Part shown: in pieces, positions 1-12,420 of the stretch
Layout of the letters: each line of letters opens with the position of its first letter
Numbering within the stretch: the first letter of the stretch is position 1
Assembly: GCA_016165875.1 (NCBI GenBank)
Contig: JABBOT010000011.1
Span: 14,339,808 to 14,403,807 of the forward strand
Source of the DNA: Acanthopleura granulata
Lineage: Eukaryota > Mollusca > Polyplacophora > Chitonida > Chitonidae
Length of the DNA stretch: 64,000 bases
Direction of reading: 5' to 3'
Notes under the pieces: model-generated
What the model saw: the letters and a program-made list of their open reading frames with translations, nothing else
Told to the model about the DNA's origin: nothing
Database searches by the model: none
Made by a program: the position numbers and the translations under genes

Positions 1-217
1 AGCCTCCCACCAATGCGGCCGCTGCGAGTTCAAGTCCAGCTCATGCTGGCTTCCTCTCCGGCCGTACGTGGGAAGGCCAGCCAGCAACCTGCGGATGGTC
101 GTGGGTTTTCCCCGGGCTTTGCCCGGTTTCCTCCCGCCATAATGCTGGCCGCCGTCGTATAAGTGAAATATTCTTGAGTACGACGTAAAACACCAATCGA
201 ATAAATAAATAAATAAA
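1..217 (+). mobile_element. tRNA-derived SINE, copy 1 (5' end cut by window edge)
   Basis: The stretch runs from the tRNA-related promoter region (box-B-like GAGTTCAAGTCC) through the conserved central body (GGCCGTACGTGGGAAGG, GTCGTGGGTTTTCCCC) to a 3' tail ending in CACCAATCGAATAAATAAAT. Many copies in this window share this order and the (AAAT)n tail. The body resembles metazoan SINEs that share a deeply conserved central domain in molluscs and brachiopods (Meta-SINE/Nin-DC type). That family name is from memory and unverified. Confidence 0.85.
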
Positions 218-2714
218 ATATATATATATATACAGTATTAAACATCAAACTCGTAAATAAGTTAGATACATTTATTCGAAGGCTTTTATATACTTGTCAA
301 TAATATACTATCTTTCTTTGTACTTTCACACTGCACTATTTCGTTGACGATACGATTCCTCCGCAATCACATAGCGCATTCATATATTATTTTTATGCGA
401 TCTATTTATGAAAAATTACAGGTTCACAGGTTCGAATTCTTCACTCGGTGAATTTGAAACTCGGTTAGAGGCGTTGGTTTATCTTTATTTGCCATACGGT
501 TCCAGAGGTTAAGCTCAGATATGCGCTCACCCTGTTAACACAAATGAATGTATTACATAGCTTTTTTTATTATCGGTTACATTAGAAATTTTGTTCTCAT
601 TTAATTGTAATTAAGTGGATGGAGTAAGACCGGGTTGATCATAACCTGACTATAGCTTTCTTTATGCGCTTGATTCTTGTTTCAAGCACACGAAAGACGT
701 TATGGCTATTTGAGGCCATGTCGAATTGTATGTTCTTACAACAGCAGATACACTGATATACAATTAGTTATACCCTCAATAATTTTGACAGCTGGCCATT
801 TGAACCAGGTTATATTTCCGAAAAGCAGCTGATGTCCAATGTCTTGCACACGTCAAGTGGTCCTGAAAGAAACCTGGCGGGAGTATGTTACGTGTAAAGG
901 CAATTAGACCTAAAGAACGGGCTTTCTTCAGTAAACCTGGTAAGCAAATACTCTGACAGGTCGATAATAAAAACCAAACGACAGCGCCAAGTGACAGATG
1001 TAAGGGCTGGTAAATAGCGAAACAAAACAGCTGGCAAAGAAAAAAAATTAGTCTTTCATCGGTGGAGTGCGGCAAGGCAAACCCTTAGCCCCACTGTTAA
1101 AGTAAGAATATAATTGCTCCGATCTACAGTGCCACAGAAATCATGCTAGGTAAACAAAGATTAATGTTTGTATTTGTTTAACGATGAAAAGCCAGCAATT
1201 ACTGCAGGTGACAAAATTTTGAAATGTCATCAATATATATCTGGATACAGTTACGCCAGTATCTCTCGCCGCTAGGTGCTGTTTGTATCTGTGTGTATGT
1301 CTATATGTAGGTACATTAAGGTGTGAAGTGTATTGTATAGAACTCGGTGGAGGCACTCTCAGAAATCTCTAGTGCAAATAGTCCGGGGAATTCCTAGATA
1401 ACTATCAGTAATGTTAATAAGAGTTTCGTGCTTTTAGAAGAAAATATAAGATACGGTCAGAAAAATCAGGGTTGTTAAATCAGTGTCATTGTACTATGTC
1501 CATGAGCAAGGTATAGATCAGCGATGCACAGTTAACTGCTTAGTGATTCTACAAAACTCATTTGATTATATTGTTTGAAGTTTGTGCGTGGTCTGTGCTA
1601 ATAAATTATCCAGAGGTGGACTGCATTTCACTTGAGAAGCGCCTCGGCATGACGGCTGAAATCTCGTCAGAATAATTTTTACTTGAACATTCTAAGAAAT
1701 CGTCATTAATTTATTCACTTGATTTTATAGATTCACCGTTTAGATTTGCAGTTCACTGTCTTAAATTACAGGCATCAAAACAATGGAATCATGCAGTATT
1801 ATTCAGTCGTTTCGTATGTAGTTTGGATCCATTCAAGCTTTATCATCTTCCAGTAGAAATATTCACGACCACAATTTTTAATATAACGATCTTGTTCACC
1901 ATAATTTGAAATGTAAAATGACTATGTATAAATGACTACAGTATAGAGAGTAAAACCAAAGCCGATACGACAGTGTAATTTGTCACCAGTAACTTGGTGA
2001 AATCCGATCTCTTGTCAGTAGATTATACCCAGTTTGGATGTTATTCTAAGTGCGCATGCAAATGCTTCAATAATGTGATGTAGTAACTTAGGCGCCATCT
2101 ATATGACCACGGTAATAGTCTCCCTTGATGGGAAAGTCCTGGTCTCATGTCCTTTATGCGGTCAGCGAAAATCCTCTTGTTTTCTTATCGCCTAAACTCA
2201 TCACCAACTTTCTCAAAGTGCCATTGATATTGGATTTGACCTTTTTGCTGCTGAAGATTTTGTGCCTGTATTTTAATAAAATGCATGTATTAGTGCAAGT
2301 TTAAGTGTTTGCAAAATAAATCCTTCAGTAATGAATACCAACTCGCCTATCCGTGTTCAACCTACTTGTATGTAATGTATATTTTTAAAAAAACAATCCA
2401 ACTAAAATTAACTCACAGAATAAAGGCAATATACAAAGCAAAGAGAAATAATATTATAGAAGTGATAAAGATAAATATTTAATGATCAGAATATTGTGTA
2501 TTAAAGAACCTATTCTCTTAGGCTGGTTTTCGGATGTTTAGTCTCCTTACCTTGTACACTTGTAGTCCCCACTGCATAAGCTTTCTCATTTATTTTCTGC
2601 TTTTTGGTGACAAATTGATTCTGGATATTAATAATTGTTGTGTTTGCTTGCGACTTATTAAACTAATCTGGTTACTTTTTAAATTAGATTCGATTTTATC
2701 TTATATCCTTTCAG
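218..2714 (+). other. intron of the upstream homeobox gene, no exon recognised
   Basis: AT-rich sequence ending in an acceptor (pyrimidine-rich tract then TTTCAG, 2705-2714) directly before the homeobox exon at 2715. I looked for an exon encoding homeodomain residues up to 46 and ending in a donor, and saw none, so the preceding exon is probably outside the window. The stretch also holds a copy of dispersed repeat family C near 1930-2035. The short open frames here look like chance. Confidence 0.5.
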
Positions 2715-3278
2715 GTTTGGTTTCAAAACCGAAGAGCAAAATGGAGGAAAAAGGAAAGGGCTGAAGGAGATCTTCATCCGGGCCATTTTCTCCCCAGAAG
2801 GTCATCTTCCGGTCAATCGTGCTGTGCGCACAGAGGGTTACAGCTCGAAGCGCCTCTGTGGTCTCTCGGTCCAGACGCATTTACTATTCACGCGTCACTG
2901 CCTACCCAGAGTAAGGCATTGTCAACTCCTCGCGACCTGAGTACGTCTAAACAGGCGACCGGTTCGGAATCTACCATTCGACCATCAACAACATGGCCTT
3001 TTTGGTCGCCTGCGTTAACAGCACCCGGCTCTTGCAACACTTACAATGTGTTGGCCTGGCAACACTTCCTGGCTCCGCTGGCTGGACATGACCGTTTTGG
3101 CATCAAGGACGCTTCCTTGTCTATGGGATGTCCATACTCTAGTTACTTTGCCAGTGATTTTCACTTTACCAAACCAAACACTGGAATTTTTAGTTCTCCT
3201 GCCCAGAAGACTTCCAAAAATTGGAGTTATTGCCCTTCTTTGAAAATGAGAGACAGTTTGAGGAGTCTTCCAGTATAG
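2715..3278 (+). CDS. paired-like homeodomain protein, last exon (partial gene)
   Basis: This is the terminal exon of a paired-like homeobox gene, a sequence-specific nuclear transcription factor. It opens directly after an acceptor with VWFQNRRAKWRKKERAEG, which is residues 47-60 of a Q50 homeodomain (helix 3, DNA contacts at Q50, N51 and R53). The break at 46/47 is the classic intron site of paired-like homeoboxes, and the Arx gene downstream has the same one. The frame stays open for 187 codons to TAG at 3276-3278. The tail of about 173 residues is rich in Ser, Pro and aromatic residues and has no OAR motif. Helices 1 and 2 must lie in exons left of the window. A GTAAGG at 2911 could act as an internal donor, but the open frame continues 360 nt beyond it. 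Prop, Alx, Drgx or a lineage-specific paired-like gene are all possible; I cannot choose. The homeobox call is very sure, the family is not. Confidence 0.85.
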   Translation, partial: VWFQNRRAKWRKKERAEGDLHPGHFLPRRSSSGQSCCAHRGLQLEAPLWSLGPDAFTIHASLPTQSKALSTPRDLSTSKQATGSESTIRPSTTWPFWSPALTAPGSCNTYNVLAWQHFLAPLAGHDRFGIKDASLSMGCPYSSYFASDFHFTKPNTGIFSSPAQKTSKNWSYCPSLKMRDSLRSLPV

Positions 3279-3430
3279 TCGCTAAAACATAATGAACAGT
3301 TCACCATTCCGCGTTTTGCGTATAACCATCGGGACTTGTAGGTTTAAACATGTACCCTTTCTGGAAAAATGCTTCTGTTTAAATGAACAATTCAATATAC
3401 CTATTAAAATAACAAACTTGAAAGATGTGA

Positions 3431-3578
3431 TTTTATCAACTTACATCTGTATAATAATTTTATCAACTTACATCTGTATAATAATGCAATCAACTTAATA
3501 CATCTGTATAATAATGTTATCAACTTAATACATCTGTATAATAATGTTCTCAACTTAATACATCTGTATGAGTAATGT
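3431..3578. repeat. tandem repeat, 27-31 bp unit, 5 copies
   Basis: Five successive units share ATCAACTTA..CATCTGTATAATAA. The first two units are 27 bp and the later three are 30-31 bp because of a TAA insertion (ACTTAATACATC instead of ACTTACATC). It lies in the probable 3' UTR of the upstream homeobox gene. Confidence 0.9.
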
Positions 3579-3654
3579 TAAGCTCTCAAGGGCCTCATAT
3601 TTTCAAGGTTAAAACACATAGAGGAACACGCTGAAGCCTTGGAACCCACGGTGA

Positions 3655-3835
3655 AATGGAGGGTCAAAGCCTGAGATGTAGGGTCAGAGTTCAAGGACAG
3701 AGCATTGCGTCAGAGTCCACAGGCGGAACGATGGGTCTAAGGCTGAAAGATAGGGTTAGTGGCCACGGACAGAACACTGTGTCAAAGGCTGAAACACAGG
3801 GTCAGAGGCCACGGGCAGAACACTGGGTCTGTCTG
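3655..3835. repeat. imperfect minisatellite, about 46 bp unit
   Basis: The blocks repeat AGGGTCAGAGGCCACGG, then ACAGAACACTGTGTC, then AAAGGCTGAAACAC with mismatches. About four units are recognisable, with internal half-unit similarity. It is G/A-rich on the + strand, unlike the AT-rich surroundings. Confidence 0.75.
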
Positions 3836-4652
3836 ACAAGCAGGGGGCTTATAATTTTTCACTGACTTTTTCACCATGTAAAATGCGAGTTGATTGGCTA
3901 TATTCTTATGATCTTTGCGAAAAAATATTTGTTCAGAGGCTTTATTCTTAAGACCGTGTGAGGAATCCGTGTTGACTGATTTATTCTTCTGAATATATAT
4001 ACAAAAAATTAGGACAAATTAGGACATTGTCCAGTTGTATGCAAAAATGCTTGTTTATTCAGTGAAATTCAATGAAATGCATTCCATGTAAATTTTACAC
4101 CTGACTTTGCTTTTGGCAAAAGCCTGATATTCCTTAAGCTCCGGACAACTTTGACTTAACTGTGTATAAGTCTTGTGGTCACTTTCTTTTGAAAACTGTC
4201 TCAAGGATCATGAAGTTGAGTTACACTTAAGCAAGGCTTGGTCTTAACTTGTGGTATTGCATTTTTCCAGATCTTTAGGATTTGAATTTATATGTTGCTT
4301 TGTTAACTTTCGACAGAGGTATAAAATAACTCTTAGTATTGAAATGAAACAATTACTAAACAGTCAGAAGTTAAAGAGGTACAAACTGTTTTGAAGTGGC
4401 CAAAAGAATATTGCCGAAGTGGCTTTAAGTCATAATCATTCATAATTGTTTAGAAGTTAAGACTGTGTCTGAGTTCAATTTATGCCTAAGACAGTTTTGT
4501 TATCCCATTGATCGATGTCTCGTTCCCTCTGTCAAGTAACACGGCTTATTCCTCATTTCTATTGTTCTTTGGGTGTGAGCGCTGATAACCTTTTTATGTT
4601 CGTACTATTGTGTTTTATGGCACAAATAATGTAGCTGTGTTATATACTTGCA

Positions 4653-4658
4653 AATAAA
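4653..4658 (+). promoter_or_regulatory. candidate polyadenylation signal AATAAA
   Basis: An AATAAA hexamer about 1.4 kb after the stop codon of the upstream homeobox gene, with T-rich sequence after it. Plausible cleavage signal, but the motif is common in AT-rich DNA. Confidence 0.3.
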
Positions 4659-6240
4659 AGGTTATTTAAAAAGCTTTTTAAAACTGAATGTGTGGAGGCA
4701 ATCCTACATGATCTTGTCAGGAGGCGATCCCATTGATTGCTCCACCAGAGTTATCTCCCCTGTGACGTGCTTTGCAATACAAGTGAGAACATTCGCTTAA
4801 GCTATAGTCGTCGAAGTATTTCAGTTTTATGACGTCGATAAACGTTAAGTTGCATTTAAATGCTTATGGGTAGCTCAGTATTATCATCTGAACACAGCTA
4901 ATTAAAAAATGGGTGATCCCCGAACTTGGTGAAATAAAGTAACGGTGTCCTAAAAAATATTTCACTCCTACAGTGGAGCACCAGTTCCTGGTAAGAAGAT
5001 ATATTTAACAAACTTTTCAATGTATGACACATATATTTTCACTGACAGTGTGAGGTCAGAGGGTGTGGCATATTGGTGGAGAGCGAGTGATTTCTCGGGG
5101 CAACCTCGACCCAGCGAGGGTAATGTAGAGGGGTGCTCTACCCCAATTCAGCTGCTGAATCACATGTTCGACGACTGAGAAACAAGCATCGTATTTGCAC
5201 ACCCAAGAATACCACATCCTGGTGGAATATTGCCAGTTTTATGGATTACAGCATACAGAACAAAGCCAGAGCAGAGACAGTTGGAAAACTGGTTACACGT
5301 AACAGGAGAAATTCGATTTCTCGTCAAATTGCCTCAGCTAAGGTTTTATTATGACTGGTCATGCGAATGTCGAAATGGTAAAACCATAGCTTAAGTAGAA
5401 TTGGGCACAAAAAACAGTGTTGATTGTATGTAGACGTCACTGGTCTAGAATGACTAAAAATTCTGTGTTGTCATAGGAATGCGTTGTCAACGAGGAGAAT
5501 CCTGGTTTATGTAGGAATACAACATAAAGACTACAGCATACAGAAGTGTAATGGCTGAGGTCACATTCACGTAACTAGTGCTCGACGCCCTCCTATTCTT
5601 TTCCCTCGGTTAAGGTTTTATAGCAAACACTACAAGAAAACATTACAAAAGGGCGAGGCCCTAGAATGTTTCGTCCACCATTCTTCGAAACCGTATTCCG
5701 ATTCAAAAGTCACAATAACCCTGTGTAAAACAAACCAAACTGCACATTCTATACACAAAGCAAATGTTTGCAACATGTTGTGGCTCATGGGAATTCATTG
5801 TGAACCAATTATATTTTTTTTGTTCGGGTATCCCTTTAATATCAAGTCTGTTCACGGAAACATAATAATGGTGTTAACTGATAAACCCATGTAGGTTCCA
5901 CTTCCCATAATGTAACTATTCGATATGATGACGACGAACGTGTGGCGCTTGAAATGGACCCATAACGTGGACATCACTTACATATTTTGGCTGCGTTGAT
6001 CTCTCCTTTCCATGGAAGTATATACCATATATTGCTCATGCATACTTATTATAGATGCAGTCATATCTAGTAAGGAGGTTTGCGAAACAAATAAGACTTC
6101 TCTCTTGCCTAATCATTTTCTCCGTAACTTACTAACAAAAAAAAAATTTACAACAGACATTTGAACCTAACTCCCGAATTCTAATGATATCTTGTTTGCT
6201 AGCCATGCGTGTTTCCGCGGAACTATGTGGAAGTGTGAAC

Positions 6241-6345
6241 TATTATGATGAAGGTGCAGGAAAATATTTCATTTTTTTTTCCTTTACAAAAATATGATAG
6301 CGTGAACGGACATGATACTTCGCAATATACAACACTCCAGCTTGA
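6241..6345. repeat. direct repeat, left copy (partner 7234-7350)
   Basis: Shares with 7234-7350 the order TATTATG.TGAA, GGAAAATATTTCATTTTTT, TTTACAAAA, GCGTGAAC and ACATGATACTTCG. The copies are in the same orientation about 1 kb apart, with a reverse-strand SINE between them. Confidence 0.7.
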
Positions 6346-6833
6346 GAGCAATTGTGGACAAATGATTTTGAGTCCCGTTATCATATTTTTATTATGATGG
6401 GAATTCCCTCCGCAAAATACCCTGAAATCTGCTTTTGACCTCACTTTTGCCTTCTGGTAAATCAACAAGTATGAATCACACCACTCCAAATTATTACAGA
6501 TATGTTGCATATTCATTTTACTTCACATTCAAATTAATTTTCTCTCTTCTTCTGCACGAGAAAATTTTACACCTCACTCCTGCATCACCGGAGGACGATT
6601 TTACATCCAGTTGCAGGAGGTCCTTTGGTACAAACATTGTGTACTTACAGCGCACGTCTTGTGTATGCCTATGTAATGTAATATTCAATTTACGATAATA
6701 ATCCGCTTTCTTTCTCAAAATTAAATTTGGCTGCTGCTCTAAGTTGGAAGGTTCCACGAGCAATTGATTGGTGATCAGGGGTATAGTCTCGGTACTCCTG
6801 TTTTCTCAACCCACTGACAAGTGTCGCTCATAC

Positions 6834-7100
6834 ATTTATTTATTTATCTGATTGGTGTTTCACGCCGTGCTCAAGAAAATTTCACTTACACGGCTGCGGC
6901 CAGCATTATGGTGGAAGGAAACCGCGCACTGCTCGGGGAAAACCCACGACTATTCGCAGGTTGCTGGCAGACCTTCCCACGTACGGGCGGAGAGGAAGCC
7001 AGCATGAGGTGGACTTGAACTCACAGCGACCGCATTGGTGGGAGGCTTCTGGGTAATTACGCTGCGATAGCGGGCTAACCAACTGAGATACGGAATCCCC
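6834..7100 (-). mobile_element. tRNA-derived SINE, copy 2, near full length
   Basis: Read on the minus strand it has a tRNA-like head (box A within TATCTCAGTTGGTTAGC, box B GAGTTCAAGTCC), the conserved body and the tail ACACCAATCAGATAAATAAAT. All parts are present, so this is one of the most complete copies. No clear target-site duplication was found. The reading frames across it are fortuitous. Confidence 0.85.
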
Positions 7101-7114
7101 TCGTTTATGTTCAA

Positions 7115-7163
7115 ATGAAGAACAAAGATGTACGACGTTAAAAAACATTCGACTAAATAAAGG
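7115..7163 (+). mobile_element. SINE 3' tail fragment, opposite orientation to copy 2
   Basis: GTACGACGTTAAAAAACATTC followed by GACTAAATAAA matches the degenerate 3' end of the SINE in + orientation, immediately beside minus-strand copy 2. It suggests an older SINE remnant next to a younger insertion. Confidence 0.5.
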
Positions 7164-7233
7164 AATAAGCCTGATTCCAATACCATAAATTTTATTATAC
7201 CTTGCATCTTCCTGCTTCTTACAAACCCTGAAT

Positions 7234-7350
7234 TATTATGGTGAATATGCAGTTCCAATATTCCAGGAAAATATTTCATTTTTTTCGATTTACAAAATTG
7301 TGATTGCGTGAACCAACATGATACTTCGACTTATATATCAGAACTCGTCT
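7234..7350. repeat. direct repeat, right copy (partner 6241-6345)
   Basis: See the left copy: shared GGAAAATATTTCATTTTTT and ACATGATACTTCG blocks in the same order. Either a dispersed family or a local duplication. Confidence 0.7.
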
Positions 7351-10300
7351 AAATTCTCAGCCACGCTAAGACATATACTCGTTTCACCACTCTCGATCAC
7401 ATCACTCGACCTCTGGGCGACGTCTTTTCTACGTTGGTGGTGGGGGTGGGTGTCTCACGGGTGTTAATCATACTTATCAATCAAAGTTATTCACATAGAA
7501 AAAAAATAAAGTCACGCTAACAGAAAAGCAAGACAACATGCCATATACCAAGACATTTATATGAAAACTAATAAGAAATTCCGGAAACAAGACAGTTAGT
7601 TAACAAAATTCATTTCCTGTAAACATATCTCCCCCCCTCCCCACACACACTCACCAGCTCTTTTAAATTGCTACCTGTGACGCCTCGTTATAAAATGTGA
7701 ACTCTTCTACATTTACTGCACTAAAATGAGCAATAATGACTCGATAAAGATTCATTGCATGCTTTTTTCTGCGTTAAAACACATGGGCAATATGAATTAC
7801 GCAAAGAGTAACTACTTAGACTTTGACTGCTTTAGGAATTTCTTTTTGATGATAACATTAATTCTTTTTTCCTTGTGTTCATTGGTAACGCACAGTTTTC
7901 CTCTTTAAGGTGAATTTCCTTCTCCCATATCACGTGGGGATAACAATTATGACAACAACTTTGGGTGGCTTGTCTTAAAGAGTAGATAACAAACACCCAG
8001 GCATCACACTGTAAAACTGCAGGTCATGTCAAATCCTCTTTTTGAGAGGAATTTATAGTGAAATTTACAAAGCACAATGCAAACGACTACAGCGCAGTGA
8101 GTAAAACCAGAGCAGTGAGCACAGTGTGGTACATGAAGTTAGCTAATGGTAGCAAGTTACATCTTGTCTTAAACCTGAAATAAAGAAGGCTTATTATACA
8201 GAGATCGGTACTTGCAATGACAATTTCGCATCATGGCAAACAAAATTTCACATTCTTTTATTCAAAATCAGGTTAAGCTTGGAGTTTTTTCATCCAACTA
8301 GTTTTTCCTTGCTCTTTGAGAAAGAGTGGTCTACTCATTTATGATTTATGTTTTGAATGTATTATTAATAAAATTGCAGCGTCACAGAACATCAGACAGA
8401 ACAAAAAAGGGAATCTTTTTTAGAAAAGACAGTATGGCGCCAATATAGTGAAAATTTATATTTTTCTGCGACGTTGCAGGCGGACTTGTCAACACTTCCG
8501 CAGCCCACCTACAGCACGGGCAAATTGCACGATAGAAAACAGACTCTTGTACGCCAACGTCTAGTATCCATTTCAAACGGCTTCATCTACTTCTGCTTTC
8601 TGTCTGATAGCCTGAAGATAACCCCAGCAGACAAACGCTGTTTCATGAGAGAAAAACAGTAACATGTTTTCTGCGGTCTCTAATTTACAAGGATTGTTTG
8701 CCTGTCGCGTAAAGTTAGAAAACCCACATGTACAGCGAGCGGTAATTGTCTTGCGCTCAACCGGAAGTATCGCAGCTGGAAGAAAAATGGCGGCCTTTAG
8801 CATCGGAGATTGAGAGATGGAATTAGCGAGAAATTAAGGCAATTGATATAGTCGCTGTAGCAATTCATCACCAAACCTCCCACAGTGCTGACGCTATGGC
8901 CGCTGGCGAGTTGGGCGTAATTGACTCCTAGAGGCAAAACTCAGACAATGGCATACGATGGGTGCCTAATGGGATGCCGTTGTTGTTGTAAGTGTAATGA
9001 TGCATTCAAGTGTCAAATACAAAGGAAATTTTGTTTAAAAAGATCGATATAAAATCGAATATGTGTATCTAGTACATGTAACCATTCCTGAACAATTAAT
9101 ATATACTTCTTTTATACCAATTTTATATCTTTCAGCACACTAACATTAAAGCATGTCGCTAACGATAATGCAAAAATAAAAATATATGGCATACGTTAAT
9201 TAAACTTAATTATCTTGATTACTTAGAAAGGCTAAAAATTCTCTAGATTTAGACCCCAGGCTTCGGTGAACTAAGTTTTGGTCAATTCCCACATTTCCCG
9301 GTAATTTCCTATCCAGTTTTCTCGAGGCAATTTATCTGTGGCCTGCATTATTCAAAGGTGTCGGAAATCGAATGATAAATATTAAACGACAAGACCTGAC
9401 AAAGACCCATTAACAAGCCTGTTTCATTAGCAACCAAAATATCTATCCCTGTACTTCACCAAGTATGGCTAACTTTCATAGGATCAGAAGTCGAGGGCTT
9501 GATTTCACGGCCTTCCGATGGAAGATGGTCATGGCACTCTAGGCTTGTACATTTATAATGTTTTCCAAATGGACAATTCTAGACTAGATTCCCTTTTGGT
9601 TCTCTTGGGCTTGTGAAGAAGCGTATTTACCAGCACCCAAGACATATGATGAAACTATAATATTACATTCTATAGCCTCATGTGACAATGTAAAATATGA
9701 TATTCAAGAGTAAAGCCATATTATACATTTTACCGAGGGACAAATATTAAGTATGACTCGCATGTATTTTCATGCTGCAATGGTTTGTTAAACATCGCGT
9801 TGCAAATTATAATAAACCGTACAGTTTTTATGTATTTTTAAAAATATTTACATTACTAAATGTCACAGTTAAGTATGTTTCAACAACTGAATCCATGGCA
9901 TACAATTTACCCCTCATACTAAATATCGCACTCGTACAGGTTATGAAACGCTATAATAATTTCACACGCAAGAGAAAATGTGAAATAAGACAGTCGTGTA
10001 CACTGCAATAATTTATCCTTTTTATCTCTCATGCTAAATTATGAAATATCGCACAGATTTGTATATCAAATAAATAACAAAATATATACATTACAGATGT
10101 AAATATATAAAAATTTCAGCGTACATCTTTTCAGTCAAAATCAACCTCAACGATGTCTCGCAAGAATATCTCCTTTTTGAGGCCAGAGTGAAGTTTATGT
10201 GCCTTTAATGAACGAATTATATTCGTCTGTGTTCTCCCAGACACGGGGAGATTACATTTCTTTTCCGTGGCATCGGACATTTTACTTTCTCTTTAATGGC

Positions 10301-11059
10301 CGTCGTCACGGTTATTGGTGCTGACAGGTCACGTGTCATATGTAACGCCAAACGTTAACTGGTTTGATTTATGCGATCTCCGGTAGAAACACTTAACATC
10401 CGGTTTTGTTTTTGCTTTCCCCCTATATTGTTAGTATATCCCCTATGTACAGAAAGATATTCATATATAAATACAGATACTGAAGTTATGCTTTTGAAGG
10501 AAGTATCGTCATGAGTCACGTTACTGAAACTTCCACATCAGGGGCCACTTTCCCCAAACTTCGTAAGTCATTCTGTTCGTAAATTTTCTCATAAAAGACG
10601 TCATCTTGGTTATAGCGCCGTAAGGTGATTTACGAGCAAAGTTCGAGAAATTGAGCCCAGTTCTAGAAGTGTGCTGGGGATATATTACTAAGAGAGTAAC
10701 AATTCATCAGTGTCAGGTACGTCACTATATAGGATCAATTAAGGCTGGGTTTTAATATTAGCGACTTTGTGCTAAACAGGTAAAAAGATTATGGAAACAC
10801 TTGCGACTTTTATGACATGTAATAAATAAACAGTTAAGTTACTTTGTTTCGTTATGTTATAGATTTGACAGACTAAGTAGAAATGATTACCTCCTGTTGA
10901 CATCTACGTACTTTCAGGCAGCATTTCTAACTTTGTAAACCCTTTCCCATGCCCGACCCTCACGAGTCTTTAACCTAAGTCTGATAGGCCCTTCCAAACA
11001 TTCGGACATAAAACTCCGAATGGTCTACTCGTATAAGACGGCTTGCCTAGTATAGCAAT

Positions 11060-11256
11060 CTAGGTGTCGAAACTGACATTCAACCAAATTGGACGTTCCG
11101 GGTCAATAATTGCAAGACCAGCTTCCAAAAATGGTAAATAACACACCCCACGTATAAACTAAGAAAATATATAAAATTTAAGATTAGGACGGACCCATTC
11201 AAAGAGAAGCAGTCAACAGTTTTCAATGACGAAGAAAAGACGCATTGAACGTTCTA
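11060..11256 (+). repeat. dispersed repeat family A, copy 1
   Basis: Shares with 57440-57663 the ordered blocks TTCCGGGTCAA, TTCCAAAAA, AAAATATATAA, GGAC..A.TCA..CAAAGAGAA, CAACAGTTTTCAATGACGAA and AAGACGCA.TGAA.GTTCT. A third shorter copy is at 28280-28385. All are in the same orientation. No coding capacity; no family name recognised. Confidence 0.75.
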
Positions 11257-11418
11257 GGCGCATGAATAAAATCAGTTTCCAAATTGTGTCCCATTTTAGT
11301 ACACATGATGTCTATGATCAGATATGGACCCTACCCTCGGGTTAAGAGGAATTAGACACAAAAGCAAGGCAGAGGACTATAATACATCCATCCCGTACGT
11401 TACTAACACTGGGGTGAA

Positions 11419-11430
11419 GGGGGGGGGGGG
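11419..11430. repeat. G12 homopolymer run
   Basis: Twelve consecutive G. It is one of five G or C runs of at least 10 in the window (also 30264-30274, 32196-32211, 40949-40961, 54420-54429). Confidence 0.95.
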
Positions 11431-11712
11431 AGATCGGGGTCTAGGGCATGAAGAAGTTTTCACAAGATGTAACGGAATTTCCTATGTAAATACAGTAGTG
11501 TTGTATAGTAACTACATGTATAGCATATGATCTATGTACATATGTCATTTATGACAATTCGTTAAAACATGTGAACACCATGTTAAATTCTTAGATGATT
11601 TATTAGATTGGCGTTTTTCATGGATGGAAGTAACCGGAATGCTCAGAGTAAACCTTCGCCATTTGGCAAGTGACAGATACAGAGAAATCCTGTCTATGAA
11701 CTATTTCAATAG

Positions 11713-11894
11713 GGGGCCTCGGTGGACGAAGGGTTTATGCGCAAGCGCGCTGTAATGACTCAGGTACTTCTCATCAACGCGGTAACATGCTGGCCTCCTC
11801 TCCGCCGGTACGTGGGAAGGTCCACCAGCAATCTGCGGATGGTCGTGGGTTTCCCCCGGGCTTTGCTTAGTTTCCTCCCACTTTCATCCTGGCC
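11713..11894 (+). mobile_element. SINE copy 3, box B deleted and 3' truncated
   Basis: The tRNA-like head (GCCTCGGTGG..GCGCGCTGTAATGACTCAGG) joins the body (CCGGTACGTGGGAAGG, GGATGGTCGTGGGTTTCCCC). The segment that should hold box B is missing between ATCAACGCGGTAA and CATGCTGGC. The 3' tail after TTTCCTCCCAC is lost. Confidence 0.8.
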
Positions 11895-12337
11895 AAAAAA
11901 TCTGCTCAAAATATCTTTTTTTGATAAATTTGTGCTTATCCAGTCATTAAAAATTGAACTGCATAGAAGTATTGACTTTCGGGCATACATTAGACGATTA
12001 AAAAGCTCCATTTCACGGTTCAAAATATAAATGGCCTTTTAAGAGTATACCATTGTCACGTAAGGCATTTCAGCCTATCAACAATTACCACTACATCAAA
12101 AGGCCTCTTAACATCTTAATGACAGAAACCCGAGGTCAAAGTCTATGCTTAACCAAACAAAATTATGTGAACATGACTACACTCACAAACACTCGACGTT
12201 AATGTACTGACCGCAGTATGTATACTTATGTATGTTATATTTATACCACTTAACAGGTGGATTATTTTGGAATTTGTTTAAGCTACCGCAAAATTAAGTT
12301 GTCAAACATGCCTAGGGAGCGGTGTATGGCGGAAGAC

Positions 12338-12420
12338 CTTAGCCAAGTGGTGAAGATGTTTTCTTTGTAACTGCCAGCGAGGACAAATTAAATGTTGGTT
12401 CGATCGCCGTCCTACCCGCA
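12338..12420 (+). mobile_element. tRNA-like SINE head, decayed
   Basis: A box-A-like CTTAGCCAAGTGG is followed 45 nt later by a box-B-like TTGGTTCGATCGCC. This spacing is typical of a tRNA-derived RNA polymerase III promoter, but no cloverleaf closes, so it is not a functional tRNA gene. Confidence 0.4.

Larger units (their letters stand above)
3279..4680 (+). other. probable 3' UTR of the upstream homeobox gene
   Basis: No coding sequence is evident after the stop at 3278. The stretch contains two tandem repeats (3431-3578 and 3655-3835), and the first convincing AATAAA is at 4653-4658, followed by T-rich sequence. The UTR extent is inferred only from that signal. Confidence 0.35.
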
